A DNA stretch of 64,000 bases. It comes from Shewanella aestuarii (GTDB taxonomy: Bacteria > Pseudomonadota > Gammaproteobacteria > Enterobacterales > Shewanellaceae). Both the position numbers and the translations under genes were made by a program. Where the stretch lies: NCBI RefSeq assembly GCF_011765625.1, contig NZ_CP050315.1, forward strand, positions 1 to 64,000. The letters run 5' to 3'. Below the pieces are notes generated by a model, which was not told where the DNA came from, did not search any database, and was given only the letters and a program-made list of their open reading frames with translations. Positions 43,054 through 52,155 of this stretch are shown here, piece by piece (position 1 is the stretch's first letter; each line of letters begins with the position of its first letter).

Positions 43054-43956
43054 TCAATCAGCAAATAATTCTTGAAACAATTTAATCGTTTCTTCAGTGC
43101 TCTCAATGTCAATCACATCCATTTCACCGTGGCGTTTAGCACCATAAGCGTGCCTCGCTGTTGTAATGTCGTTATGCCCCATAAGCAGTGCAATAGACTC
43201 ACTAGATACACCTGATTTTTTTAAATTAGCAGAGAATTGATGTCGGCCTGTGTAAAGATTGATAGGTGGCTCATTTGGAAATAATTTCTTGCTCACGTAA
43301 TAAAGTCGTTGTCTTGCGATTTTGTAGCACTGCTCGTAAGTACCCTCTAGCAACGATATTTTGATATAAGCAAGATGGCGTTTGATGCACTCAATATCGG
43401 CCACATCATAATTCATAAGCGGAATGATACGATGAGAAGCTAATTCGTATTCTTCTCCATCATGCGTTGTAGCAGCCTTGATTGTGTTTCGTGTCTTGAG
43501 AACTAACCTGCCCTTTAAATCATGGAAAATGCCAGCGTCGCACCATTCCTTTGGCCGAAGCCCTGTGAGAATAGAGCTGCGTAGCCAATCGCTAATGAAA
43601 AAATGTGAATTTTGAGCATGGGTGAGCTCTTCTTCAACGGCTAAAAACTGGTCCCAACAAATGCTTTTCGACTTTTTCTTGGATTTATCTTTCTGTTTGT
43701 GTGCGATATCAGATGCGTTTACATGAATATAATTGATTAAATTTTGGTCAGTAATGTGAAGTAATAAGCTTCGTTTGTAATTATTTGCTGATTTCACCGT
43801 GACTTTCGGCAAGATCTCAGCGATAAACCAGTCACAAAAGGCATAGATAGACCTATCGTTACTAAGCGATAAGTATCTGTTTGCCCAGCGAATAACCCTG
43901 TCGCTGTGAATACTCTTGTCATTACATCCAGCTAACAATTCATCAATATAGTTCAT
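43054..43956 (-). CDS. Tyrosine recombinase/integrase
   Basis: A 300-residue reverse-strand site-specific recombinase. The catalytic residues of the family are visible in the C-terminal half: the first Arg in T-G-L-R-P-K-E-W, the second box Y-T-G-R-H-Q-F-S (Tyr in place of the usual His of HxxR), L-M-G-H-N-D with the third-box His, and the nucleophilic Tyr in R-H-A-Y-G. The N-terminal part is a SAM-like DNA-binding domain. It may resolve plasmid multimers or mediate integration or inversion. It lies alone between the dotO and dotD operons and is divergent from dotD, sharing operator site 9. No attachment sites or inverted repeats for it were seen. Confidence 0.85.
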   Translation of the reverse strand: MNYIDELLAGCNDKSIHSDRVIRWANRYLSLSNDRSIYAFCDWFIAEILPKVTVKSANNYKRSLLLHITDQNLINYIHVNASDIAHKQKDKSKKKSKSICWDQFLAVEEELTHAQNSHFFISDWLRSSILTGLRPKEWCDAGIFHDLKGRLVLKTRNTIKAATTHDGEEYELASHRIIPLMNYDVADIECIKRHLAYIKISLLEGTYEQCYKIARQRLYYVSKKLFPNEPPINLYTGRHQFSANLKKSGVSSESIALLMGHNDITTARHAYGAKRHGEMDVIDIESTEETIKLFQELFAD

Positions 43957-44000
43957 AGTGATATCAATATTGCAACATGCAAAAATTTATATTAAAGTAT

Positions 44001-44022
44001 ACCTAATTATTACATGATAAGT
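44001..44022. promoter_or_regulatory. Plasmid-wide palindromic operator, site 9 (divergent)
   Basis: Right half ATGATAAGT (perfect) at 44014-44022, centre TTAC, left half ACCTAATTA (poor). The 11-bp phased RTAC-type words at 43999, 44010 and 44021 are kept. It lies between the recombinase start (43956) and the dotD ATG (44035). Confidence 0.6.
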
Positions 44023-44034
44023 GAAGTGAGCGCA

Positions 44035-44580
44035 ATGAAACATATCAAATCAACGACGTTGGCAATACTGATTTCAATGCTCGTTTGTGGCTGTGCATCT
44101 ACTAAAAAAGAAGAAACAGCTTATAACGTGGTTGATATGACCGATATTGATATGGCATTGATGCAAAGCGCTAAGGCAATACAATCGTCAATTAAAATCA
44201 TGGAAGAGAACAAAAACTTCATCGCTTCCCGAAGTAAAAGTAATGAAGAAACGGATAAGTATGCTGAACAAATGACATACATTCCGAATGGTTTGGATGT
44301 GCCTATTACATTAAATGATCGATTGCCACTTCAAAAAACACTAAAAATAATTGGATACCTTACTGGTTATCAAGTGCTGACAGTGAACCCTCCACAAAAC
44401 GATATTTCAAAATCAGTCAGAGTGTATGCGCGTCCCGCAATATATGTGCTGCGTGATTTAGGTGTGGAGCTGGGTGAAGAAGCACACATCGCAGTGATGC
44501 CATTTAAAGAGCCAAAACCCGACGGAATGTTAGGCATTATCACGGTGACCTATGCAGAAACATTGGGGGCAGGACGATGA
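44035..44580 (+). CDS. dotD: DotD/TraH-family outer-membrane lipoprotein
   Basis: A 181-residue lipoprotein from ATG 44035 (an upstream in-frame ATG at 44014 lies inside the operator and is unlikely). The signal peptide ends in the lipobox L-V-C-G-C, so Cys21 is probably acylated. The C-terminal half (about 85-180) is a compact secretin-N-like domain, with L-N-D-R-L-P-L-Q and I-I-G-Y-L-T-G-Y-Q-V as in DotD. DotD with DotC and DotH forms the outer-membrane ring. First gene of a very long operon and overlapping dotC by four bases. Confidence 0.85.
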   Translation: MKHIKSTTLAILISMLVCGCASTKKEETAYNVVDMTDIDMALMQSAKAIQSSIKIMEENKNFIASRSKSNEETDKYAEQMTYIPNGLDVPITLNDRLPLQKTLKIIGYLTGYQVLTVNPPQNDISKSVRVYARPAIYVLRDLGVELGEEAHIAVMPFKEPKPDGMLGIITVTYAETLGAGR

Positions 44581-45467
44581 AAAAATGGCTAACACTGAGC
44601 GTTATGCTCTTTTCAAGCGTCGTGGTAATGACGCCTGATGCATTAGCGAATAATGAAAAATACCCTGAATTCTTAACCTATCTTCTATCACTAAACTCAG
44701 ATATGAGTATTGGTGAGCAAAAGCGATCAGAGGAAACGCTACGGACTCGATTAATTAAAAGTAAAGGTCTAAGTTTTGGATTGCAGGCAGGAAAATACTG
44801 GGCATCACAAGAGATAATGGCATATCTCAAATCCAAAGATGCACTGTTAAACAAAACCTATGACGCACGCCCATTGGTCGTACCCTACAAAGGTTTTTTG
44901 ATCATGCCGCCCGTTATCGATGAACTGGATGGCAAAACGGTTTATAAAGCTAACGGCTCTCAAATCCGAACCGCAGAGCAGTTATATCAAATTAGAACGA
45001 ATCCTCGTTTCATCACAAAAATCCCAACATGGAAAGACTACATCAAATTTGTTGTGAAAAATCCGAGCATTAAATACGTTAATGTGTTGCCAAGTGCCGA
45101 CAACAAAGAAGAAATAGCGGTATGGCAACAAGCTGTGCTCGATGGTTGGCTGCAAGGCGTTGAGCAGGCAAAACGAATGGCCACATCACAAATTGCGATG
45201 TTAACAGCTGATGTGCAAGGGTTGGTGAGATACCACTTGTTAAGTGACCGAAACATGATTGAGCAACTTGAAGTGAGTGAGCAGTTTAATGAGGTTGTCG
45301 GAGGTGGAACAACGATGTCCATCAATGACGTCATCATCAACATAAAAACCAATCCAACGTTGCTAACCAATCGATTTGAATGGAAAGCGATACCTCAATT
45401 GCCGCCAATTCAAAGTATTTTCCCCAATGGGGTTGTGATGAACACGACTGAGTTGGAGATGAAATAA
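44577..45467 (+). CDS. dotC: DotC/TraI-family outer-membrane core protein, without lipobox
   Basis: A 296-residue exported protein. The signal peptide (MKKWLTLSVMLFSSVVVMTPDALA) ends in an ordinary signal peptidase I site, with no lipobox cysteine, whereas DotC and TraI are usually lipoproteins. The body has the family-typical L-R-x-x-x-L...A-L-S-F-G-x-x-A-G-like stretch (S-F-G-L-Q-A-G-K-Y-W near 60) and P-P-V-I-D-E, and a helical C-terminus. Position between dotD and dotB is exactly as in Legionella (dotD-dotC-dotB) and IncI (traH-traI-traJ). Confidence 0.85.
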   Translation: MKKWLTLSVMLFSSVVVMTPDALANNEKYPEFLTYLLSLNSDMSIGEQKRSEETLRTRLIKSKGLSFGLQAGKYWASQEIMAYLKSKDALLNKTYDARPLVVPYKGFLIMPPVIDELDGKTVYKANGSQIRTAEQLYQIRTNPRFITKIPTWKDYIKFVVKNPSIKYVNVLPSADNKEEIAVWQQAVLDGWLQGVEQAKRMATSQIAMLTADVQGLVRYHLLSDRNMIEQLEVSEQFNEVVGGGTTMSINDVIINIKTNPTLLTNRFEWKAIPQLPPIQSIFPNGVVMNTTELEMK

Positions 45468-46630
45468 TGGCTAAGGTATTAGATAAAAATGCTTATATGT
45501 TGCCCGTGGTGAATGTCTATCAACCGGACGACATAATGAAGATATTACTGCATGTGGAACAGGCTGGTGGATTTTCAGATATTGTTTTTTTAACTGACAG
45601 AGAAATCACAATTAAAGTAGATGGTATCCCGTTTCAAATCACAACGAAGAAACTCACATCGACAGAAGTTGATGGATTTCTAGCTTATCTCACTCGCGAT
45701 AAATCTGCGCCAATGTCCGTCAACTCAGGCGTTGAAGTGGATGAGGCTGTATCGATACCAGGTTTAGAACGTGGACAATTTTATCGATATCGTATCAATG
45801 CGAGTGCGTTTAGTGTGCCGTATCGAGGAAGAGGTATTGCCATTACTCTCCGTTCCATTAGTAGTGAGACACCCCTGCCAGCTGACATTAATTTAGATAT
45901 AAACATTGCAGAAGCATTAATGCCACGCCAAGGACTTGTGCTCGTTGCGGGTGAAACGGGTAGTGGTAAAAGTACCACGCTAGCAGCGTCTATCCGTCAT
46001 CGAGCACAAAATCCAGATCCGAACAGCGGGTTATTTATTTTGACATATGAAGCGCCAGTTGAGTACGTGCATGACTATAAGTGCGTCAACGGGAGCCTGA
46101 TTGTGCAGGCATCGGTTGATGAAATACGTGGTGATACAAAGTCATTTGAAAGTGGCCTTCGCAATGCATTAAGACGTTCACCAGAAGTGATTTTGGTCGG
46201 TGAAATAAGAGATTTGATTACTGTTGATATTGCGATTAAAGCAGCAGAGTCAGGCCATTTGTGTTTAGGTACGATCCACGCCAATTCAGCCAGTAGCGTA
46301 TTCACACGCATCGCAAATTATTATCCCAGTGAAGTGCAAGAATCAAAAGTGTTGCAGCTGATATCAGGTGTAAAAGCCATTCTCGTCCAGTATTTAGCGC
46401 AGCGTGAAGGCGGTGGACGAATCGCACTACAAGAGTTCTTACCGCTCAATGCCGATGTGAGACTCGAAATTATGACCAGGCTGAAGGATGAAGGTATGCA
46501 GAATATGTCAGTGATTATTAATGACATGGTGGATCAGCATGGTTTCTCGATGATGACATCTGCTACAAATGCTAGACAGAACAATCAGATAAGTGAGCTT
46601 GAATTTTTAAAAATCTCATCAGGAGTCTAA
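45467..46630 (+). CDS. dotB: DotB/TraJ-family secretion ATPase
   Basis: A 387-residue PilT/VirB11-like hexameric ATPase. Walker A GETGSGKST is near residues 162-170, the Asp box T-Y-E-A-P-V-E-Y near 192-199, Walker B VILVGEIRD near 243-251 and the His box C-L-G-T-I-H-A-N near 266-273. It drives type IVB channel assembly or DNA transfer together with DotO. Size agrees with DotB (377) and TraJ. It starts inside the dotC stop (TAATG). A second ATPase of this superfamily, PilQ, lies downstream for the pilus. Confidence 0.93.
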   Translation: MAKVLDKNAYMLPVVNVYQPDDIMKILLHVEQAGGFSDIVFLTDREITIKVDGIPFQITTKKLTSTEVDGFLAYLTRDKSAPMSVNSGVEVDEAVSIPGLERGQFYRYRINASAFSVPYRGRGIAITLRSISSETPLPADINLDINIAEALMPRQGLVLVAGETGSGKSTTLAASIRHRAQNPDPNSGLFILTYEAPVEYVHDYKCVNGSLIVQASVDEIRGDTKSFESGLRNALRRSPEVILVGEIRDLITVDIAIKAAESGHLCLGTIHANSASSVFTRIANYYPSEVQESKVLQLISGVKAILVQYLAQREGGGRIALQEFLPLNADVRLEIMTRLKDEGMQNMSVIINDMVDQHGFSMMTSATNARQNNQISELEFLKISSGV

Positions 46631-46632
46631 TT

Positions 46633-47448
46633 ATGAGTAACAATAAATACGATGACTACGACCTCACTTCCGGCAGTTTAAATAATTGGCGAATGAGTGC
46701 CAAGTGGCCAATCGCAGGCAAGGGCGATGCGTCGATGTGGGCTGGTAATATTATTCTGTTACTACTGTGCATATTTTTCGGCGCGATTATTCCGTTGATG
46801 TGGGAAATCTTATATGTGATGTTGGCGCTGAACGTGATCTGCAAAATGAAAAAAATGAACATCACTCAGATCATCAGGCACTTCTCGCAGCGAATGGGAA
46901 CAAAAGTAAAAAACGCGACTCCATTTTGGAAACGAACAGATCATTACGCTGTATTACTCATCATTACAGCAATAGCCACACCGTTAACATCGCCAACTGC
47001 ACAAGCAACATTTGAAATCATCATTCCCAAAGCAGCCCCAGCGGTAGATCCCATGATAGCAAGCGGCGAAAAATTAATTGAAGGAGGCTTTGGTAGAGAT
47101 GTGAAACTCATCGATTTAATGAGTCAAATCCTGCCTAGACCTTACGATGCCGAATTCCAAAATTCCGAGATCCAAGATATGAAAGTGAGCTGGTATGCCA
47201 ATGACCGTGTTTATCTAAACGCGGTGTTTGCAGATATCAGTCGTCGTTATGGTCTGCTTTTTACTTGGAAACCAACCAGCGGATTAATGAATGTCAGTTG
47301 GGATTCAGGCATTTGCAGAAAGGTTATTGCTGAAAATGACAGCAATAGAGCCGCAGATGCAGAAATGTATAAAACCCAGCAACAAGCAATGCCAGCTTTT
47401 ATCCAAAAAACCATCAACGATGTCACAGGGGAGGTCATAGTATGTTAA
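46633..47448 (+). CDS. icmT: IcmT/TraK-like protein fused to an exported C-terminal domain
   Basis: A 271-residue protein in two parts. Residues about 18-95 resemble IcmT/TraK: N-N-W-R-M-S-A-K-W-P-I at the start, then a hydrophobic pair of segments and a basic cytoplasmic end. From about 98 there is a second, signal-peptide-like segment (HYAVLLIITAIATPL..AQA), followed by a periplasmic domain (about 128-271) with S-W-Y-A-N-D-R-V-Y-L-N-A-V-F-A-D-I-S-R-R-Y-G, which recalls PilL/TcpQ-type domains of thin pili. IcmT itself is only about 86 residues. The fusion lies exactly at the border between transfer and pilus genes. Confidence 0.65.
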   Translation: MSNNKYDDYDLTSGSLNNWRMSAKWPIAGKGDASMWAGNIILLLLCIFFGAIIPLMWEILYVMLALNVICKMKKMNITQIIRHFSQRMGTKVKNATPFWKRTDHYAVLLIITAIATPLTSPTAQATFEIIIPKAAPAVDPMIASGEKLIEGGFGRDVKLIDLMSQILPRPYDAEFQNSEIQDMKVSWYANDRVYLNAVFADISRRYGLLFTWKPTSGLMNVSWDSGICRKVIAENDSNRAADAEMYKTQQQAMPAFIQKTINDVTGEVIVC

Positions 47449-48023
47449 GTAATTGGAGCAATAAAAACATGCTGATCACAGCAAGTTTTGCAACCATAGC
47501 GTTCTTTCTCACGCCGTTGGCCAATGCGAATGCAAGCACCACTTATCCAGTACGTGATACGTTGTATAAAAAAACGCAGCTTAAAAAATATTCAGCATTT
47601 AAAAACTGTATATTTTGGCAATCACAGGCATTTAATGTGAATGAGTTAGTGTTGATGTCTGTGCTTTTAACAGAATATGGTGATGAGGATTCAAAGATAA
47701 AAAACCAGAATCAAACATACGATTACGGTTTAATGCAAATCAATGATGTTAGAAGTGAAGAATTGCTTGCACTCGGCTACAACCTTGAAGAAGTCAGAAC
47801 CGATGGTTGCAAAAATATAGAGGCGGCTACCCATTTATTATCACTAGAAATCCAACGAGCTGGTGATGTGTGGCTCGGTGTAGGTCGCTACCATTACAAT
47901 GAAAAAGGTAAAAATCCGAAGCACCACTACAAATATAGAGCGAGAGTAAACAAAAAGCTGGAATCGCTATTAAAAGTGGCTAAAAGCTCTCTGAATACAA
48001 TGCACTTATCAGGTGGACAATAA
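47442..48023 (+). CDS. Lytic transglycosylase (PilT/VirB1-like)
   Basis: A 193-residue exported enzyme. After a signal peptide (to about residue 28, ANANA) it has the SLT pattern: a catalytic Glu in L-L-T-E-Y-G near residue 73, the conserved Y-D-Y-G-L-M-Q-I-N near 87-95 and a C-terminal G-V-G-R-Y-H-Y-N. This cleaves peptidoglycan glycan strands so that pilus or channel can pass the wall. In IncI thin-pilus operons the equivalent is PilT (a lytic transglycosylase, not the retraction ATPase), here moved to the front of the Pil cluster. Its start overlaps the preceding gene by 7 bases. Confidence 0.85.
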   Translation: MLSNWSNKNMLITASFATIAFFLTPLANANASTTYPVRDTLYKKTQLKKYSAFKNCIFWQSQAFNVNELVLMSVLLTEYGDEDSKIKNQNQTYDYGLMQINDVRSEELLALGYNLEEVRTDGCKNIEAATHLLSLEIQRAGDVWLGVGRYHYNEKGKNPKHHYKYRARVNKKLESLLKVAKSSLNTMHLSGGQ

Positions 48024-48071
48024 GTAAATTATGTTGTAATGTTATTGCTAAGCAAAAGAGAAGGATTAGTT

Positions 48072-48995
48072 ATGAAAATCTTGGTAATTATCTTTATGTC
48101 TGTCGTGCTTGTTATTGCGCCATCGAAAGTGCTAGCGCAGCAAGGTGAAGTAAAGGAAGCGGGTTATAAAATACCAGTGGGTATGGCCGTTACGAAAATC
48201 GTTCCGCATGATTGGAAAGTCATGTTCACCGACAACACGATGCGCAACTATCAGATCACTTGGTCAAAAGGTGATCGTTGGACAAATGTGTTAGATCAAG
48301 TCGGTATGCAATATGACTTAGCGTTTGTTGCAGATGCACGAAGTCGCGTTCTGTATGTGTCAGATACCAAGGATTTATTACTACGAGGCATAACACTCAT
48401 AGCTTCTACCGGCGAAGCAAAAAAAATAAATCTTGCTGAAGTCGAATTTGCTGCCCTCGATGCAGAGGCTGAAATGCAATCAATTCAATCTGAATTGAAA
48501 GATGCAACAAGGCAAGTGGTTAAAATTGAAAATGATATTTATCAGGCAGTTAACGACTTGGATAGGCAGTCTGACCGATTAGTTCAATCACAATCAAAAA
48601 GTGTCGCATTCGGTAATCCTGTCGATAAATCAGTCACAATGGATTTAATGAAAAGAAGTACCGCAAATGAGATAGCGCTATACATCGCAAGTAACGATGA
48701 TGAAGATGCGCTCATCGAAGCAGGTGATCTACTCACCTCACTGAATAATTATTTTTCAGACAGATGGAATTACGAAGCCGTATTTAGCAAAAAGTCACTG
48801 CCACTAATAGTTACCCTTCCGCATAGTTTACGAATGCCATCAACCAGCATGGCAGATGATATTCACTCTTTCTCTGACGCCATTAACAACAAGAAAAATG
48901 CGGTCAATATTTTCTTTAAGGTTGTTAAAGGCCGCTCAATGGACGGAACAAAGGAAGGCCAAATACAAATCACTATTGCAAATAAGCAGAATTAA
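48072..48995 (+). CDS. Exported PilL/TcpQ-like protein with coiled coil
   Basis: About 307 residues from ATG 48072 (GAGAAGGA upstream; the earlier in-frame ATG at 48039 has no RBS). A Sec signal peptide (to about residue 24, LAQQ) is followed by I-V-P-H-D-W-K-V-M-F-T-D-N and Y-Q-I-T-W-S-K-G-D-R-W, the word pattern of TcpQ/PilL-type domains that assist the secretin. A coiled coil (about 120-170) and a helical C-terminal half follow. No close family known to me over the full length. Confidence 0.6.
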   Translation: MKILVIIFMSVVLVIAPSKVLAQQGEVKEAGYKIPVGMAVTKIVPHDWKVMFTDNTMRNYQITWSKGDRWTNVLDQVGMQYDLAFVADARSRVLYVSDTKDLLLRGITLIASTGEAKKINLAEVEFAALDAEAEMQSIQSELKDATRQVVKIENDIYQAVNDLDRQSDRLVQSQSKSVAFGNPVDKSVTMDLMKRSTANEIALYIASNDDEDALIEAGDLLTSLNNYFSDRWNYEAVFSKKSLPLIVTLPHSLRMPSTSMADDIHSFSDAINNKKNAVNIFFKVVKGRSMDGTKEGQIQITIANKQN

Positions 48996-49007
48996 AGGGG
49001 AACGAAA

Positions 49008-49415
49008 ATGAAATATTTATTGAGTATAACACTGTTACTTTTTTCCACAGTGGTATCAGCAAATTCATTTGTTGAAATCATTGGGGCTGAAGAAGACCAA
49101 GATTCCTATTTGCAAGTGAGTGCAGTGCCTTTTGAAGAAGTGGTATCAGCAAAAATGCCTCATTTTGAATTAACGCAAGGCCTACTGAAAACGAACATTG
49201 TCAGACTGACCGACGAGTTCTTGCCAAGTCATGAAGTGGTATGGGCGCTAGATGATCGCTTAGAACAATACAGCAATGTAACGCTTGTAGGTGATTCATA
49301 TGAAGATATTTTGGAACAAATCGCTCGTCAATACGTGATCGGCGCGTGTATCAGACCAAACAATGTTGTTGAAATGTATGACATTAAAGCTAATCGCTTC
49401 TATTGCGAGGATTGA
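49008..49415 (+). CDS. PilL/TcpQ-domain small exported protein
   Basis: A 135-residue exported protein (signal peptide to about residue 18, VSANS). The mature part fits the TcpQ domain: L-K-T-N-I-V-R-L, then H-E-V-V-W-A-L-D-D-R and D-S-Y-E-D-I-L-E-Q-I-A-R-Q-Y. Two cysteines (ACIR and FYCED) near the C-terminus could form a disulfide. In the R64 thin-pilus operon the PilL C-terminal domain has this fold and precedes PilM and PilN. It ends 3 bases before pilN. Confidence 0.7.
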   Translation: MKYLLSITLLLFSTVVSANSFVEIIGAEEDQDSYLQVSAVPFEEVVSAKMPHFELTQGLLKTNIVRLTDEFLPSHEVVWALDDRLEQYSNVTLVGDSYEDILEQIARQYVIGACIRPNNVVEMYDIKANRFYCED

Positions 49416-49418
49416 TGA

Positions 49419-50966
49419 ATGAATATTATAAACAAAGTAACGATGGCGCTGACGGTATCAACAATGGTTTTATTGTCAGGATGTCATTCAAGAGGTTACA
49501 CAGAATCAGTTCAAGAAACTGAAAACCTGCAAGTGAAAGTGCGTGAGCAGGATAACGCTAATGACTATCAGTTTGTAAAGCATTCTGGCAAATGGTTTGT
49601 GCCAAAACTGAAGCAATCCAGAAAGGACATGCCGGATTGGTGTTACAGCCCACAGCAACTTGGTGTATTCAAAGACGCGCCCATCAATTTGATATTGCAA
49701 GAACTGACAAAAACGATACCCGTAAATGTGGTGTATGGTAACGATGTAGATTCGAGTAAACGGATCACCGTCGCGTTAAACCGCGATGTGTGTGATGGTC
49801 TAGAAAAAGTCAGTTTGGCGTCGGGTTATTCATACACTATCAATGATTCAAAAATCACATTAAAAGCGCTTGAAGATAAGACGGTATCCGTTGCATTCGC
49901 ACCAGGGGTCAACAAATACTTTTTGGGCAAAGAGAAAAATACAGGCGGCAGTTCAAGTGAGCAAGGCGCTGGCGGCTCATCCACTGTGGCCGTTACCAGT
50001 GAGTCATTAACAAATGCATCAGGCTTTAAGGGTGTTGAGGCTGAGTTAGATCCGTGGACAAATCTGGTGTCGGTATTAGCGCAGATGAAATCTGAAAAAG
50101 GGTTTATCGGACCTAATCCAGTGGCGTCGAATATTTTATTACGCGATACCCCTGAGCATGTTAATGCGATGGAAAAATACATACTCGGATTGAATAGAGC
50201 CGTAAACCGTGTGCTATCAATAGAATTTCAGGTTATCGAGGTCACAACGACAGACGGTGAAGAAAACGGCCTGAATGTACAAAATATTATTAAGCAGTTC
50301 GATGGCGGTAATAAAGCGGTCACATTCGGTACTGAATTTGCCAATAATATCTTAACTGACACCAACTCACCCTTACTCGACATTGCATTCACGCAACCGG
50401 CAGAAGGCCAGTCTGAATCATTGCTCATCAAAGCATTGGCACAGCATGGCCAAGTATCAGTATCAAGAGGCCAACGTGTTATTACGTTAAATAACCAAGT
50501 CGTTAGACTAAAAGAAGTGGTTAATGACACGTATTTAGCGCAGTCGAAAAAAGACTCAACCGCGAATGTTGGCGCAACGGATGAACTTATACCAGGTACC
50601 GTTCAAAGTGGTTTGGATATGTATGCTTTAGCCAGAGAATATGATGGCTTCATCCAACTTCACCTCTCCGCTAACATCTCAAATTTACTCAGCATCGGTG
50701 AAGTTTCCAGTGGTGAAAGTAAAATTCAAACTCCATCAGTCGGTGAGCGTGAATTTGACACCATGGCGTTTATACCACCGAACAAATCACTATTGTTAAC
50801 TGGCCTTACAACCTCACGCAATGAAACTGCTTATCAAGGCACACTGGATGATAAAAGCGGCTTCTGGCCCTTTACGGACCTATTCGGATACACACGCGGC
50901 GGCAAGAAATCAAGAACTGAAACAATCATTCTTGTAAATGCAAGCGTGGTTTATAAGGAGTCGTAA
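49419..50966 (+). CDS. pilN: PilN-family lipoprotein secretin
   Basis: A 515-residue outer-membrane secretin for the thin pilus. The signal peptide ends with lipobox L-L-S-G-C (Cys22). N0/N-type domains (about 60-150) lead to a Gly/Ser-rich spacer (about 175-190) and the C-terminal secretin homology (about 330-515), including V-S-R-G-Q-R-V-I-T-L-N-N-Q and the closing G-L-T-T-S-R-N-E. Homologous to PilN of R64 and BfpB. It precedes pilO and pilP as in IncI. Confidence 0.88.
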   Translation: MNIINKVTMALTVSTMVLLSGCHSRGYTESVQETENLQVKVREQDNANDYQFVKHSGKWFVPKLKQSRKDMPDWCYSPQQLGVFKDAPINLILQELTKTIPVNVVYGNDVDSSKRITVALNRDVCDGLEKVSLASGYSYTINDSKITLKALEDKTVSVAFAPGVNKYFLGKEKNTGGSSSEQGAGGSSTVAVTSESLTNASGFKGVEAELDPWTNLVSVLAQMKSEKGFIGPNPVASNILLRDTPEHVNAMEKYILGLNRAVNRVLSIEFQVIEVTTTDGEENGLNVQNIIKQFDGGNKAVTFGTEFANNILTDTNSPLLDIAFTQPAEGQSESLLIKALAQHGQVSVSRGQRVITLNNQVVRLKEVVNDTYLAQSKKDSTANVGATDELIPGTVQSGLDMYALAREYDGFIQLHLSANISNLLSIGEVSSGESKIQTPSVGEREFDTMAFIPPNKSLLLTGLTTSRNETAYQGTLDDKSGFWPFTDLFGYTRGGKKSRTETIILVNASVVYKES

Positions 50967-50968
50967 CC

Positions 50969-52153
50969 ATGAACATGGCGAAACATGTAGTACGTTATCG
51001 AACCGGTGATTACAACCCGAAAGATATTGTCAAGTTGAGCGAACAGTGGGGAGAGTTCGCGTATAGAAATCAACTTGGAATATGTTTCGCAGCAGAACGT
51101 TATGAAGCGACTCAAGAGTATCTTATTAAAAAGCATAAGTTAAAAAACGGCTATTTGATCATTCAAACAGGTGATCATTCCTATGAAGTGAATGTCGTAA
51201 AAAGCAGTTTTATCGAAGAAACCAATACGTTTTCAACGCTCGCCTTACCTTTTGCCATTGCACTTAAGCAGGCTATTGGTCATATCACTGAAGACACTGT
51301 GGTTTTGAGGGTACCCGCAGACTCTAAAATCAGTATGTCAGCGGCCAATGTCGTCGTAGATAAAGATGGCGAAGAAGCGCCTGAGAAATTTGACTATCAA
51401 CTAGCAAGTATCGCCGCTAAACAAAATACAGGATATGCAAACCAAATCGTGATCGCCCTGTTTGTGGCCGCAGGCTTATTTTATCAGTTTGGTTATGACG
51501 CGGTGTTTAAAGACGAGGTAGTTGAAACACAAGCGCCTGTAGTCGATCCATACAAGACATTTTTTGCGGCATTAACAGGTGGCGAACCTGATGTGAGGCA
51601 AACGTTGTTAACCGTAAAGGAAATGCTTGATTCATTAGCGCGTATCCCGCAATGGCGAGTGATGCAAATAAACATGAACAAATCCGGAGCGGGACTGGTT
51701 GTTGCAGCAGAGTTGGTACCGAGAAGCGATGGAGATAATCCGCAGCGAACCATTTTGGTATCTACGGTGGCGGCAAAGGGTTACTCAATTGATTTGCAGC
51801 AGCAAAATCCAGTTGTGTTCATGACATTAAAAAATGCGGCAGTGTATGACCTTCAAAATGAAACCGCATCTCTGGTCAACGTCGATCAATCTTTGGCTTA
51901 TCTAGGGGATGCGGTCAGCGCGTTAATAGAGAACGGCAGCATCACCATACCAGTCGAGCAAGGCGTCGTGACAGGAGGGGATTATTCGCAAAAAAACCTT
52001 CAAGTCACGATGGGCGGTAATTACTCACAACACCTTGATTATCTGTCAATTATTTTTAGTGGTTGGCCAGTTTTTTTTCAATCAGGCAGGATTGAAGTGA
52101 CAGAAACTGGAAAATACAGAGCCCAATTTAATATGGCGATTTTAGGAGAATAA
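50969..52153 (+). CDS. pilO: PilO-family pilus assembly protein
   Basis: A 394-residue protein with good RBS (AAGGAG) before ATG 50969. One hydrophobic segment (about 154-172, QIVIALFVAAGLFYQFGYD) divides a cytoplasmic N-terminal domain (about 1-150) from a periplasmic C-terminal domain. This layout and the gene order pilN-pilO-pilP-pilQ are those of IncI PilO, an inner-membrane assembly-platform protein. It is a diverged family, so the name relies strongly on order. Confidence 0.8.
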   Translation: MNMAKHVVRYRTGDYNPKDIVKLSEQWGEFAYRNQLGICFAAERYEATQEYLIKKHKLKNGYLIIQTGDHSYEVNVVKSSFIEETNTFSTLALPFAIALKQAIGHITEDTVVLRVPADSKISMSAANVVVDKDGEEAPEKFDYQLASIAAKQNTGYANQIVIALFVAAGLFYQFGYDAVFKDEVVETQAPVVDPYKTFFAALTGGEPDVRQTLLTVKEMLDSLARIPQWRVMQINMNKSGAGLVVAAELVPRSDGDNPQRTILVSTVAAKGYSIDLQQQNPVVFMTLKNAAVYDLQNETASLVNVDQSLAYLGDAVSALIENGSITIPVEQGVVTGGDYSQKNLQVTMGGNYSQHLDYLSIIFSGWPVFFQSGRIEVTETGKYRAQFNMAILGE

Positions 52154-52155
52154 GC

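Noticed and set aside
44014..44034. Earlier ATG for dotD
   Set aside because: This ATG is part of the operator half-site and would spoil the lipoprotein signal; ATG 44035 has an RBS and gives a normal lipobox.
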